Below are positions 48,759 to 56,337 of a DNA stretch of 64,000 bases, one piece after another. A program made the position numbers and the translations under genes. The first letter of the stretch is position 1; each line of letters opens with the position of its first letter. The stretch is from Muriiphilus sp048268845 (lineage in GTDB: Bacteria > Pseudomonadota > Alphaproteobacteria > Rhodobacterales > Rhodobacteraceae): the NCBI GenBank assembly GCA_048268845.1, contig JBLWUQ010000001.1, forward strand, positions 248,001-312,000, in the 5' to 3' direction. The notes beneath the pieces were generated by a model. It had not been told where the DNA came from and made no database searches. It was given only the letters and a program-made list of their open reading frames with translations.

Positions 48759-49841
48759 TCAAAAATGAATGTGTGCAGACATGTTCATCGTCTTCCGCGC
48801 ACCTGTCCATGTGTCAAGATGGTGCTTGGTGAAGGCGAGACCGGTCAGATCGAAGAACCGGCTCCAGCCGATACGCTCGATCCATTCGCCCATCCGCTCC
48901 CAGTGCTTGGCGTTGGTCTTGTAGGTATGGACGATCCGGCGCACGACTTCTGCCACTTCCGGCCAATGCGGCGGGTTGTTGGGCAGGTTCGCCACTGCGA
49001 GCTTGTGGAAGGTCGGCTTGGAGCGCGCGTTGGAGTGCTTGCCGCCAACCCAGATCGCGATCCGGGTTTCTTCCTTGCCGTTGATCTGCATCGGCGGGCA
49101 GGGCGGATAGCAGGCGCCGCAGCAGACGCATTTCTTTTCGTCCACTTCCAGCGACGGCTTGCCGTTCACCATCGCCGGCCGGATCGCCGCCACCGGGCAG
49201 CGCGCCACGACCGCCGGGCGTTCGCAGACGTTGGCCACCAGATCGTGGTTGATGCGCGGCGGCTTGGTGTATTGCACGTTCACCGCGATGTCGCCCTGGC
49301 CGCCACAGTTGATCTGGCAGCACGAGGTGGTGATGCGAACCCGGTTCGGCATCTTTTCCTGAACGAACTCGTCATAGAGCATGTCCATCAGTGATTTCAC
49401 CACGCCCGAGGCGTCGGTGCCGGGAATGTCGCAGTGCAGCCAGCCCTGGGTGTGCGAGATCATCGACACCGAGGCGCCGGTGCCGCCCACCGGAAAGCCC
49501 TCGCTCTGCAGCTTCTCGATCAGCGGGTCCACCCTGGCCGGATCCGTGACCATGTATTCGATGTTCGAACGGGTGGTGAAGCGCACGTGACCGTCGGCGT
49601 ACTCGTCGCCGATGTCGCAGAGCTTGCGGATGGTGAACACGTCCATCTGGCGCTGGGTGCCGGCCCGGACGGTCCAGACCTCATCGCCGGATTTCGAGAC
49701 GTGATGCAGAACGCCAGGGCGCGGGCGGTCGTGCCAGTCCCAGTTGCCGTAGTTGGCCTTCAGCACCGGATGCATGAACGGGAACGCATCGGGGACGCCG
49801 ATTTCGTCAGGCATGCGGGGCTTGTCTGCTACTTGATTCAT
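48759..49841 (-). CDS. dsrB: Reverse dissimilatory sulfite reductase beta subunit DsrB
   Basis: A 360-residue subunit of the rDsr alpha2beta2 enzyme that oxidises DsrC-bound sulfur to sulfite. The sirohaem/[4Fe-4S] motif ITTSCCQINCGGQGDIAV (about residue 174) and the inserted ferredoxin domain (VARCPVAAI, KKCVCCGACYPPCPPMQING) are complete. The C-terminal IERIGWSRFFDLTGLAFTKH is characteristic of DsrB. It is 68 nt downstream of dsrA and 12 nt upstream of dsrE. The oxidative type is concluded from the operon (DsrEFH, DsrL-1) rather than from tree position. Confidence 0.97.
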   Translation of the reverse strand: MNQVADKPRMPDEIGVPDAFPFMHPVLKANYGNWDWHDRPRPGVLHHVSKSGDEVWTVRAGTQRQMDVFTIRKLCDIGDEYADGHVRFTTRSNIEYMVTDPARVDPLIEKLQSEGFPVGGTGASVSMISHTQGWLHCDIPGTDASGVVKSLMDMLYDEFVQEKMPNRVRITTSCCQINCGGQGDIAVNVQYTKPPRINHDLVANVCERPAVVARCPVAAIRPAMVNGKPSLEVDEKKCVCCGACYPPCPPMQINGKEETRIAIWVGGKHSNARSKPTFHKLAVANLPNNPPHWPEVAEVVRRIVHTYKTNAKHWERMGEWIERIGWSRFFDLTGLAFTKHHLDTWTGARKTMNMSAHIHF

Positions 49842-49909
49842 GGTTTTCCTCCCAGGCCGCGCCGCCGGACTGCGGACGCGGTGTAAGTGAAACTAGGGTG
49901 TGACGCCGA

Positions 49910-51187
49910 TCACTCGGCGCTGATCTGAGCCTTCGCCGCCTTGCGCTCGAACCACTTCGCGGCCTCCTCGTCGAAGTCGTCGGTGCGCACATAGGACGAG
50001 GTGCGCGGGTGGTTGACCATGTTCGGGTCCGCCTCCACGCCAACGGCGTCGATAAAGGCCGGCAATCCGATCCGGTCGATGGTCTCACCGATCCGCTCGT
50101 GCTCCAGCGCGTTTTCACCGAAGAACTCGATCACCGTCTCGCCGAACTCCGCAAGCTTCTCGAAATCCTCGTCGGTCTCGAGCTTCATGAACGGAACGAT
50201 CATGGTGCCGAGCAGGTCGCCGATCTTGAGCGAGCGCTTGCCGCCGATCAGGATCGAAACGCCCTTGTCGTCACCGGGGCTGAGCGCCTTGGTCATGACG
50301 TTGATGCAATGCATGCAGCGCACGCAGGACTGGTTGTCGATCTCCAGCGTGTCGTCGTCGTTGAGCGAGATGGCGCGCGTCGGGCACATCGAAACCACGG
50401 TGTCGATGGTGTATTTGCGTCCAACCTTGGCGACGTGCTCCTTCACCTTCTCCTGGTCGATCTTGATGTCGTCGCGCCAGGTGCCGATCACCGCGAAGTC
50501 GGCGCGCTGAATGGCGTTCACGCAGTCGTTGCCGCAGCCCGAGAACTTGAACTTGAACTTGTAGGGCAGCGACGGGCGGTGCATCTCGTCGAGGAAGGTG
50601 TTGATCATCAGCCGGTGCGCGCGCTGCTCGTCAAAGCAGGACTGCTCGCAGCGGGCATGACCGACACAGCTCATCGCCGTGCGCAGCGCCGGACCGGCAC
50701 CGCCGAGGTCAAAGCCCAGCTCGTTCAACGCGTCGAAGGCGGGCTGGGTGTTCTCGGACGTGGTGCCCTGGAACATGATGTCGCCGGACTGGCCGTGGAA
50801 CGCGATCAGGCCAGAGCCGTACTCTTCCCAGATATCGCACATCTTGCGCAGCACGTCGGTGGTGTAGTGAAAGCCCGGCGGCGGCATCACGCGAAGGGTG
50901 TGGAATTCCTTCGATGCCGGGAAACGGTCGGCTACTTCGGAAAAGCGCGGGATGATCCCGCCGCCGTAACCGCGCACCGAGATCGTGCCACCTTTCCAGA
51001 AGCCGAGCTTCTCCGTGTAGGAAAGCTCGAGCTGGCCGAGAAGGTCGTTCATTATCGCCTTGTTGCTGGGCACGCCCTCATCGCGCAGGCGCTTGAGGCC
51101 GGTGACGAAGCTTGGCCACTTGCCACCCTCGAGTTCGTCGAGAATCGGGGTCTGGTGCGTGGCCTTGTCCTTGGATTCGTCTTTCAT
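49910..51187 (-). CDS. dsrA: Reverse dissimilatory sulfite reductase alpha subunit DsrA
   Basis: A 425-residue alpha subunit. Sirohaem/[4Fe-4S] ligands: CVGHARCEQSCFDEQ and FSGCGNDCVNAI (about residues 180-225). The ferredoxin insertion has VSMCPTRAISLNDDDTL and QSCVRCMHCINVMTKAL. It binds the catalytic sirohaem (amidated by DsrN, built by CysG). First gene of the dsr operon with an excellent ribosome-binding site (gggaggagaaac). It is divergent from the TauD-like gene across 244 nt of AT-rich control DNA. Confidence 0.97.
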   Translation of the reverse strand: MKDESKDKATHQTPILDELEGGKWPSFVTGLKRLRDEGVPSNKAIMNDLLGQLELSYTEKLGFWKGGTISVRGYGGGIIPRFSEVADRFPASKEFHTLRVMPPPGFHYTTDVLRKMCDIWEEYGSGLIAFHGQSGDIMFQGTTSENTQPAFDALNELGFDLGGAGPALRTAMSCVGHARCEQSCFDEQRAHRLMINTFLDEMHRPSLPYKFKFKFSGCGNDCVNAIQRADFAVIGTWRDDIKIDQEKVKEHVAKVGRKYTIDTVVSMCPTRAISLNDDDTLEIDNQSCVRCMHCINVMTKALSPGDDKGVSILIGGKRSLKIGDLLGTMIVPFMKLETDEDFEKLAEFGETVIEFFGENALEHERIGETIDRIGLPAFIDAVGVEADPNMVNHPRTSSYVRTDDFDEEAAKWFERKAAKAQISAE

Positions 51188-51431
51188 GTTTCTCCTCCCT
51201 TACGAGCGTTCGCGCTGGCAATCTCAATCTTGCCGGTCGTCGGCGGAACATTCTCCCGCACATGGGCACAGCCCGGCGCATGTGTTTCGACAGTAGACGA
51301 CAGACGTCACCTTTTAATTTACACATCAGGATAATCGAATGTAAAAGAAAAAAGACACGGTAAGTGCAAAAGAAATAAAAGAAAATTTCCGAGCGATTTT
51401 ATCGGATTTAGGGCAAGAGGGAGGACAGGCC
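51188..51431. promoter_or_regulatory. Divergent control region of the dsr operon and the tauD-like/cysG operon
   Basis: 244 nt, AT-rich against a GC-rich background (for example the A-rich stretch around 51341-51385). It holds a perfect 6-bp inverted repeat, tttaca (51318-51323) and tgtaaa (51340-51345), with arm centres about 22 bp (two helical turns) apart, and tccga/tcgga repeats around 51388-51406. Both are operator candidates. I found no convincing copy of the site seen beside arsR. Confidence 0.55.
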
Positions 51432-52331
51432 ATTAACACGCCAGAACACAACGGGTTTTCCTGGACCGACCCCAAGGCCGATGATTTCTATCGGGAATGG
51501 CGCGATGCGCGATTGTGCGCCGCCGACGAGGCCCGATCGGCGGGGTTCGTCGAGATTTCCGACCTGTCGTCGCCAGGGGATTCGGAAAAAGCCGAACTTG
51601 TCCGCCGTTGTCGCGCCGCGAATCTGGCGCTTTACCAGGCACCGCAAGGCGCAGATCTGCGCGCCGACCTGCGCCGTTTCGCCGAATCCTTCGGGTTGCG
51701 TATCGCCGAGCGGCACCGCTCGGCGGGTGGTGACGGCATCGTCGCCTTGCGTCAGAGCGATGCACCGTCGCAGCAGGGCTATATCCCCTATTCCAGGCGC
51801 CAGATGAACTGGCACACCGACGGCTATTACAACGCGCCCGACGAACGCATCAGCGCGATGGTCCTGCACACGGCGCAACCGGCCGACGACGGCGGCTCGA
51901 ACCGGTTTTTCGATCACACCATCGCCTATATCCGGCTAATGGACGAAAACCCCGACTACATCCACGCCCTGATGCATCCCGAGGCGATGACCATTCCTGC
52001 CAACGAGGAAGACGGCAGCCATCGGCCCGCCGCGACCGGCCCGGTGTTCTTCGCCGATCCCGACACCGGCGCGATGCAGATGCGCTATACCGCCCGCACC
52101 CGCTCGATCGCCTGGCGCGACGATGCGCTGACCCGCGAGGCGGTCGAATTCCTGCAATCCACCCTTGAAACCCCCGACCCGCTGACGATCTCCTTGAGGT
52201 TCGAGGCGGGGCAGGGTGTTCTGTGCAACAACGTCCTGCACGACCGGACAGGATTTGATAGCGAGGCGCAGGCGCACTCGCCCAGAACCGTCTACCGCGT
52301 CCGGTTTCAGAATCGCGTGAAAGGAAGCTGA
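51432..52331 (+). CDS. TauD/TfdA-like Fe(II)/2-oxoglutarate dioxygenase with apparent ATT start
   Basis: A dioxygenase-fold protein of about 299 residues. The 2-His-1-carboxylate triad is visible: MNWHTDGYYN (HxD) and VLCNNVLHDRTGF (distal His), with the 2-oxoglutarate Arg in RTVYRVRF. The substrate is unknown: taurine, a gamma-butyrobetaine-like compound or another sulfur or cofactor-linked molecule are possible. Start: no ATG/GTG/TTG in frame lies between the upstream stop at 51342 and a TTG at 51513. Homology-like N-terminal sequence (FSWTDPKADDFYREWRDARL) begins before 51513. A gggagga sits 6 nt before an ATT at 51432, which I take as the start. It is in an operon with two small genes and cysG. 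Confidence 0.75.
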   Translation: MNTPEHNGFSWTDPKADDFYREWRDARLCAADEARSAGFVEISDLSSPGDSEKAELVRRCRAANLALYQAPQGADLRADLRRFAESFGLRIAERHRSAGGDGIVALRQSDAPSQQGYIPYSRRQMNWHTDGYYNAPDERISAMVLHTAQPADDGGSNRFFDHTIAYIRLMDENPDYIHALMHPEAMTIPANEEDGSHRPAATGPVFFADPDTGAMQMRYTARTRSIAWRDDALTREAVEFLQSTLETPDPLTISLRFEAGQGVLCNNVLHDRTGFDSEAQAHSPRTVYRVRFQNRVKGS

Positions 52332-52332
52332 C

Positions 52333-52539
52333 ATGACGAATGTAGCCAAGCTGAGCGACCTGATCATCGGTCATCCAGAAGTGACCAAGTTTGCCGAACT
52401 GGAAAAGCTGGTCGCCCATGCCGGCGAAAGCGGCATCATGCATCTCGAGTTCGACCTAAAGCCCGATTTCCGCGACACGCCGCGCAAATGGGAATGGCTG
52501 CTCGAGGCGGCGTTTACCCGGGGGCTGAAATATGACTGA
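52333..52539 (+). CDS. Small protein of unknown function (68 residues), cysG-linked
   Basis: MTNVAKLSDLIIGHPEVTKF begins a 68-residue acidic protein without Cys or signal peptide. Two predicted helices (AELEKLVAHAGESGIMHLE, TPRKWEWLLEAAFTRGL) flank a loop with the conserved-looking DLKPDFRDTPRKWEW segment. No family is recognised. The start is 1 nt after the TauD-like stop and its end overlaps the next gene by 8 nt, so it is translated from one coupled message. Codon usage looks normal for the region. A cofactor- or sulfur-related role is only suggested by context. Confidence 0.7.
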   Translation: MTNVAKLSDLIIGHPEVTKFAELEKLVAHAGESGIMHLEFDLKPDFRDTPRKWEWLLEAAFTRGLKYD

Positions 52540-52738
52540 CGACGTGCGCGATATCGCGACCTACGAATTGCCCTATCGGCGCAAGGCCGAGCTGAAGGAA
52601 TTCACCTTTGACAGCGGCATGAAGATGCTGCGGCTGGTGCTGCGCGAAGGCCACCGGATCACCCAGATAGACCTGGACGCCGACTCCGCCGCCGCGTTGG
52701 CGGATGCGATGGGCGACTGGGCAAGGACGCAGGCCTGA
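52532..52738 (+). CDS. Second small protein of unknown function (68 residues), cysG-linked
   Basis: MTDDVRDIATYELPYRRKAE, then LKEFTFDSGMKMLRLVLREG and HRITQIDLDADSAAALADAM, ending DWARTQA. Alternating hydrophobic strands followed by one C-terminal helix suggest a small beta-sheet plus helix fold. No Cys, no signal. It overlaps the preceding gene by 8 nt and the cysG start by 1 nt (TGATG), which argues for tight coupling with sirohaem synthesis. I cannot assign a family. Confidence 0.7.
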   Translation: MTDDVRDIATYELPYRRKAELKEFTFDSGMKMLRLVLREGHRITQIDLDADSAAALADAMGDWARTQA

Positions 52739-54171
52739 TGGACTTCCTTCCGATTTTTCTCGACGTCGCCGGCAAGAAAATCGTCGTCGATGGTGGTGCC
52801 ACGGTCGCGGCGCGGCGGGTTGAGCGCGCGCTGGGGGCCGGTGCGCGTGTCGATGTCTTCGATCCCGCGCCGGGCGAGGAGATGACCCGGCTGATCGGGC
52901 ATGAGAACCTGACCCACTTCGCGCGGGTGCCCGAAAAGGCGGATTTCGCTGATTGCCTCGTCGCCTATGGCGCGTCGGAAGACCCGGTGCGCGACGCAGC
53001 CCTCTACAAATGGGCCAAGGAACACGGCGCGCTGGCGAATGTGGCGGACGAAAAGCAGTATTGCGACTTCATCACCCCCAGCGTGGTCGAGCGTGATTCG
53101 CTGACCATCGCGATTTCCACCGGCGGCGCGGCCCCGGTCATCGCCCGCATCCTGCGCGCCCGCGTCGAGGCGATGTTGCCTGCCGCCTATGGTCGGCTCG
53201 CCAACTTCCTGTCGACCTACCGCGACCGGATCGCGGCAGAAATCAAGGGCGGCACTGCCCGGCGCAGGTTCTGGGAAAACATGATCGAAGGCCCGGCGGG
53301 CGATGCCTTCCTCGCAGGCGACGAGGTGCTGGCCGAACGGCTGATCGAGGAGGATCTGGCCGGTGATGGCACCAAGCGCCTGAACCGGGGCGAGGTCTGG
53401 CTGGTCGGCGCCGGGCCGGGCGACCCGGACCTGCTGACCTTCAAGGCGCTTCGGATGATGCAGCACGCCGATGTCGTGCTCTATGACCGGCTGATCGGCG
53501 ACGGCATCCTTGATCTGGTGCGCCGCGACGCCGAGCGCATCAACGTCGGCAAGACCGCTGGCAACCACGTCATGCGGCAGGACGAGATCACCGCGCTGAT
53601 GATCAAGCTGGCCAAGGCGGGCAAGCGCGTGCTGCGGCTGAAGGGGGGCGACCCGTTCATCTTCGGGCGCGGCGGCGAGGAGCTTGAGGATGTGGCGGCG
53701 CAGGGCTTCCCGGTCGTCGTCGTCCCCGGCATCACCGCCGCCTCCGGCTGCGGCGCTTCGGCGGGCATCCCGCTGACCCACCGCGACCATGCCCAGAGCG
53801 TCGTATTTGTCACCGCCCATGGTGCGGACGGGCTGCTTGAGCATGACTGGACGGCGCTGGCGCGCGCGGGGCAGACCATCGTCGTCTACATGGGGCTGCG
53901 CTTTGTCGCCGAGATCGCAGAGGCAGCGATGGCACAGGGGGTGTCACCCGACATGCCGATCGCGCTGGTCGACAACGGCACCCGCACCACCCAGAAGGTC
54001 GTGACCGGCACGCTTCGCGATATCGGCGCGAAGGTCGCGAAGGCAAAGCCGAAAGGCCCGGCGCTGATCATGATCGGCTCGGTCGTGACGCTGCGCGACG
54101 TGCTGGCGCTTGACGGCACCACATCTCAGGACACCTACGAAATGACCGTAGGGGCGCGCGAAGGGCTTTAG
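52738..54171 (+). CDS. cysG: Sirohaem synthase CysG (methyltransferase plus dehydrogenase/chelatase)
   Basis: A 477-residue trifunctional enzyme. The N-terminal CysG-B part (MDFLPIFLDVAGKKIVVDGG, about 1-200) dehydrogenates precorrin-2 and inserts iron; the C-terminal CobA part (about 215-470) methylates uroporphyrinogen III with SAM (VWLVGAGPGDPDLLTFKALR, VLYDRLIGDGI, LRLKGGDPFIFGRGGEE, GITAASGCGASAGIPLTHRD). It makes sirohaem needed by DsrAB here. The GGG in the GGDPFIFGRGG and the usual GlyXGly NAD-binding motif (GGATVAARRVERAL) are intact, though the N-terminal NAD loop carries GG rather than GxGxxA. It ends the TauD-like/small/small/cysG operon. Confidence 0.95.
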   Translation: MDFLPIFLDVAGKKIVVDGGATVAARRVERALGAGARVDVFDPAPGEEMTRLIGHENLTHFARVPEKADFADCLVAYGASEDPVRDAALYKWAKEHGALANVADEKQYCDFITPSVVERDSLTIAISTGGAAPVIARILRARVEAMLPAAYGRLANFLSTYRDRIAAEIKGGTARRRFWENMIEGPAGDAFLAGDEVLAERLIEEDLAGDGTKRLNRGEVWLVGAGPGDPDLLTFKALRMMQHADVVLYDRLIGDGILDLVRRDAERINVGKTAGNHVMRQDEITALMIKLAKAGKRVLRLKGGDPFIFGRGGEELEDVAAQGFPVVVVPGITAASGCGASAGIPLTHRDHAQSVVFVTAHGADGLLEHDWTALARAGQTIVVYMGLRFVAEIAEAAMAQGVSPDMPIALVDNGTRTTQKVVTGTLRDIGAKVAKAKPKGPALIMIGSVVTLRDVLALDGTTSQDTYEMTVGAREGL

Positions 54172-54183
54172 GGGCGGCCCGGT

Positions 54184-54954
54184 TCAGGCCGCCTCCACAC
54201 TCGGGTTCTTGCCGAGGATGATCATCCCGAGGATGTCGTCCTCGCTGACCTCGTCCACCTTCACGGTGCCGACAAGGCGGCCGTTCTTCATCACGCTGGC
54301 CCGGTCGCAGAGCGTCTTGACCTGATGAATGTCGTGGTCGATCAACAGGATACCGATGCCCTGCCGCTTCAACTCCTTGATCAGTTCCGCCACCATCCGG
54401 GTTTCCTCGACGCCAAGTGCTGCGGTCGGTTCGTCCATGATCAGGATCTTGGCGTTGAAATAGACCGCCCGCGCAATTGCGACCGACTGCCGTTGCCCGC
54501 CCGACAGCGCCGAGACCGGCGCGTTGTAGCGGCGGAAGTTCGGGTTGAGCCGCGCCATGATCTTGCGCGTCTCGGATTCCATGCGCGGATCGTCGACAAA
54601 GCCCATCGCCGTGGTCAGTTCGCGCCCCAGAAACAGGTTCGACGCGGCATCGAGGTTATCCGCCAGAGCCAGCGTCTGATAGATCGTCTCGATGTTGTAT
54701 TTGCGCGCATCGCGCGGGTTGTTGATCTGAACTTCCTTGCCGTTGACGAAGATCTGCCCGCCGTCGCGCGGATAGGCGCCCGACAGCATCTTCATCAACA
54801 CCGACTTGCCCGCGCCGTTATGGCCGAGGATGCCGACGACCTCGCCGGGGTAGAGGTCGATCGAGACATTCTCGACCGCCCGGATGCCGCCGAACGCCTT
54901 CTGCATGTTGCGCATTTCCAGGAGGGGGGTGCCGCGTTGGTCAGTCATGCTCAT
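54184..54954 (-). CDS. Single-domain sugar ABC transporter ATPase (xylose-type)
   Basis: A 256-residue ATPase of the CUT2 sugar importers: Walker A GILGHNGAGKSVLMKMLSG, signature ALSGGQRQSVAIARAV, Walker B KILIMDEPTAALGV, H-loop LLIDHDIHQVK. Classical XylG/RbsA ATPases are about 500 residues with two domains; this one has a single NBD, like FrcA of fructose importers, and would act as a homodimer. The start (54954, MSMTDQ) overlaps the permease stop by 4 nt. It is the last gene of the xylF-xylH-ATPase unit and converges on cysG, 12 nt away. Confidence 0.9.
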   Translation of the reverse strand: MSMTDQRGTPLLEMRNMQKAFGGIRAVENVSIDLYPGEVVGILGHNGAGKSVLMKMLSGAYPRDGGQIFVNGKEVQINNPRDARKYNIETIYQTLALADNLDAASNLFLGRELTTAMGFVDDPRMESETRKIMARLNPNFRRYNAPVSALSGGQRQSVAIARAVYFNAKILIMDEPTAALGVEETRMVAELIKELKRQGIGILLIDHDIHQVKTLCDRASVMKNGRLVGTVKVDEVSEDDILGMIILGKNPSVEAA

Positions 54955-56249
54955 ACTCCCGTCCGTCTGCGATAGAATGTGTCGATCAGGACCGCGATCA
55001 CCAGCACGAGGCCGACAACGATGTTCTGGAACGGCGCGTCGACGCCGACCATCGCCATGCCCGATTGAAGGCTCTGCATGATCAGCGCGCCAAGGATCGC
55101 CCCGTGGATCGTGCCGATGCCACCCGACAGCGCCGTGCCACCAATCACCGCCGCCGCGATCACCCGAAGCTCGTCCAGCGTGCCGATGTCGTTGGAATGG
55201 AAGGTCTGGCGCGACGAGGCCACGACCGCCGAGATCGCGCAAAGGAACCCCATGATCATGAAGACCTTGACGGTCAGAAACCGGGTGTTGATCCCGGCCA
55301 GCGCCGCCGCTTCGGGGTTGCCGCCGGTGGCGAAGATATAGCGCCCCAGCCGGGTTCGTTTCGCCACCATCGTCATGCCGATGGCGACAAGGATCAGCAC
55401 GAAGACCGAGATCGGCAGGCCGTAGCCGGCGGCATAGCCTTCGGGCATGACCTCGCCGCGCGCCTCGAACATCCGCTCCAGCCGCGGGACGGGGATGTCG
55501 TAGGCGTTCAGGATGGCGACAAATCCGAGGATCGAGACCGCCGCGATGGCGCCGATCATCACCTCGGCCCAGACCGGCTTGACCGGAAAGTCATGCCGGA
55601 CCTTCGCGCGACGGCTGCGGATCAGCGCCCAGATCGTCGCCGCGACCGCGATGACGCCGAACACCCAGCTCCAGGTTTCGCCCAGCGTGCCGTTGATGCC
55701 GCCGAAGGCCTGAAAGGTCTCGTCCAGCGGCCCGATGGTCTGGCCCTTGGTCAGATACCAGGCGACGTTGCGCCAGATCAGAAAGCCGCCCAGCGTCACG
55801 ATGAAGGCCGGGATCGCCAGATAACCGACCAGCCAGCCTTGCAGCCCGCCGATGGCGATGCCGGTGACGATGCCCACGAAAATCGCGATCGGCGCGATCA
55901 AGGGCGAGCCGAGTTCGAGCCCCATCAGGTTCGGCAGCCACGCGGTCTGGGTCATCGCCATCATCGCCGAGGCCGTCGCCAGAAGGGCGCCGACCGACAG
56001 GTCGATGTGGCGGTTGACGATGACGAAAACCATGCCGGTCGCCATGATCGCCACGGAAACGGTCTGGATCGTCAGGTTGAAGATGTTGCGCGGGGTCAGA
56101 AAACGCCCCTCGGTGAGGATGTTGAACACCAGCGCAATCAGCAGAAACGCCCCGATCATGCCCAGAAGGCGGGTGTCGATCTCGAGGGTCTGGAAAAAGC
56201 CGCGCTTGAGGCGGGTCGGTTCGGTCGAGTCAGAGGCGGTATCGGTCAT
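54951..56249 (-). CDS. xylH: XylH-type sugar ABC transporter permease
   Basis: A 432-residue BPD_transp_2 (CUT2) permease with about ten helices and several family blocks: MVFVIVNRHIDLSVGALLA, IAIGGLQGWLVGYLAIPAFI, VTLGGFLIWRNVAWY, YIFATGGNPEAAALAGINTR and VIAAAVIGGTALSGGIGTIH. The central insertion (about 180-260) is typical of xylose permeases. The ATG at 56249 (MTDTASDSTEPTRLKRG) was selected; the frame extends 14 codons upstream. It follows xylF after a strong hairpin and overlaps the ATPase gene. Confidence 0.93.
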   Translation of the reverse strand: MTDTASDSTEPTRLKRGFFQTLEIDTRLLGMIGAFLLIALVFNILTEGRFLTPRNIFNLTIQTVSVAIMATGMVFVIVNRHIDLSVGALLATASAMMAMTQTAWLPNLMGLELGSPLIAPIAIFVGIVTGIAIGGLQGWLVGYLAIPAFIVTLGGFLIWRNVAWYLTKGQTIGPLDETFQAFGGINGTLGETWSWVFGVIAVAATIWALIRSRRAKVRHDFPVKPVWAEVMIGAIAAVSILGFVAILNAYDIPVPRLERMFEARGEVMPEGYAAGYGLPISVFVLILVAIGMTMVAKRTRLGRYIFATGGNPEAAALAGINTRFLTVKVFMIMGFLCAISAVVASSRQTFHSNDIGTLDELRVIAAAVIGGTALSGGIGTIHGAILGALIMQSLQSGMAMVGVDAPFQNIVVGLVLVIAVLIDTFYRRRTGV

Positions 56250-56275
56250 GGCCCGGGTTCCGTGGGTGCGAGACT

Positions 56276-56303
56276 GGCCCCCACCCCGCATGGGATGAGG
56301 GCC
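56276..56303 (-). promoter_or_regulatory. Stem-loop between xylF and xylH
   Basis: On the minus-strand transcript, GGCCCTCATCCC pairs with GGGGTGGGGGCC over 12 positions (two G-U wobbles) around a 4-nt loop, in the gap between the binding-protein stop and the permease start. There is no U-run. It is the expected place for an element that keeps binding-protein mRNA above the rest of the operon. Confidence 0.65.
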
Positions 56304-56337
56304 CTGTCTTCGGTTCCGTCAGTTCACTTGCACGCGA

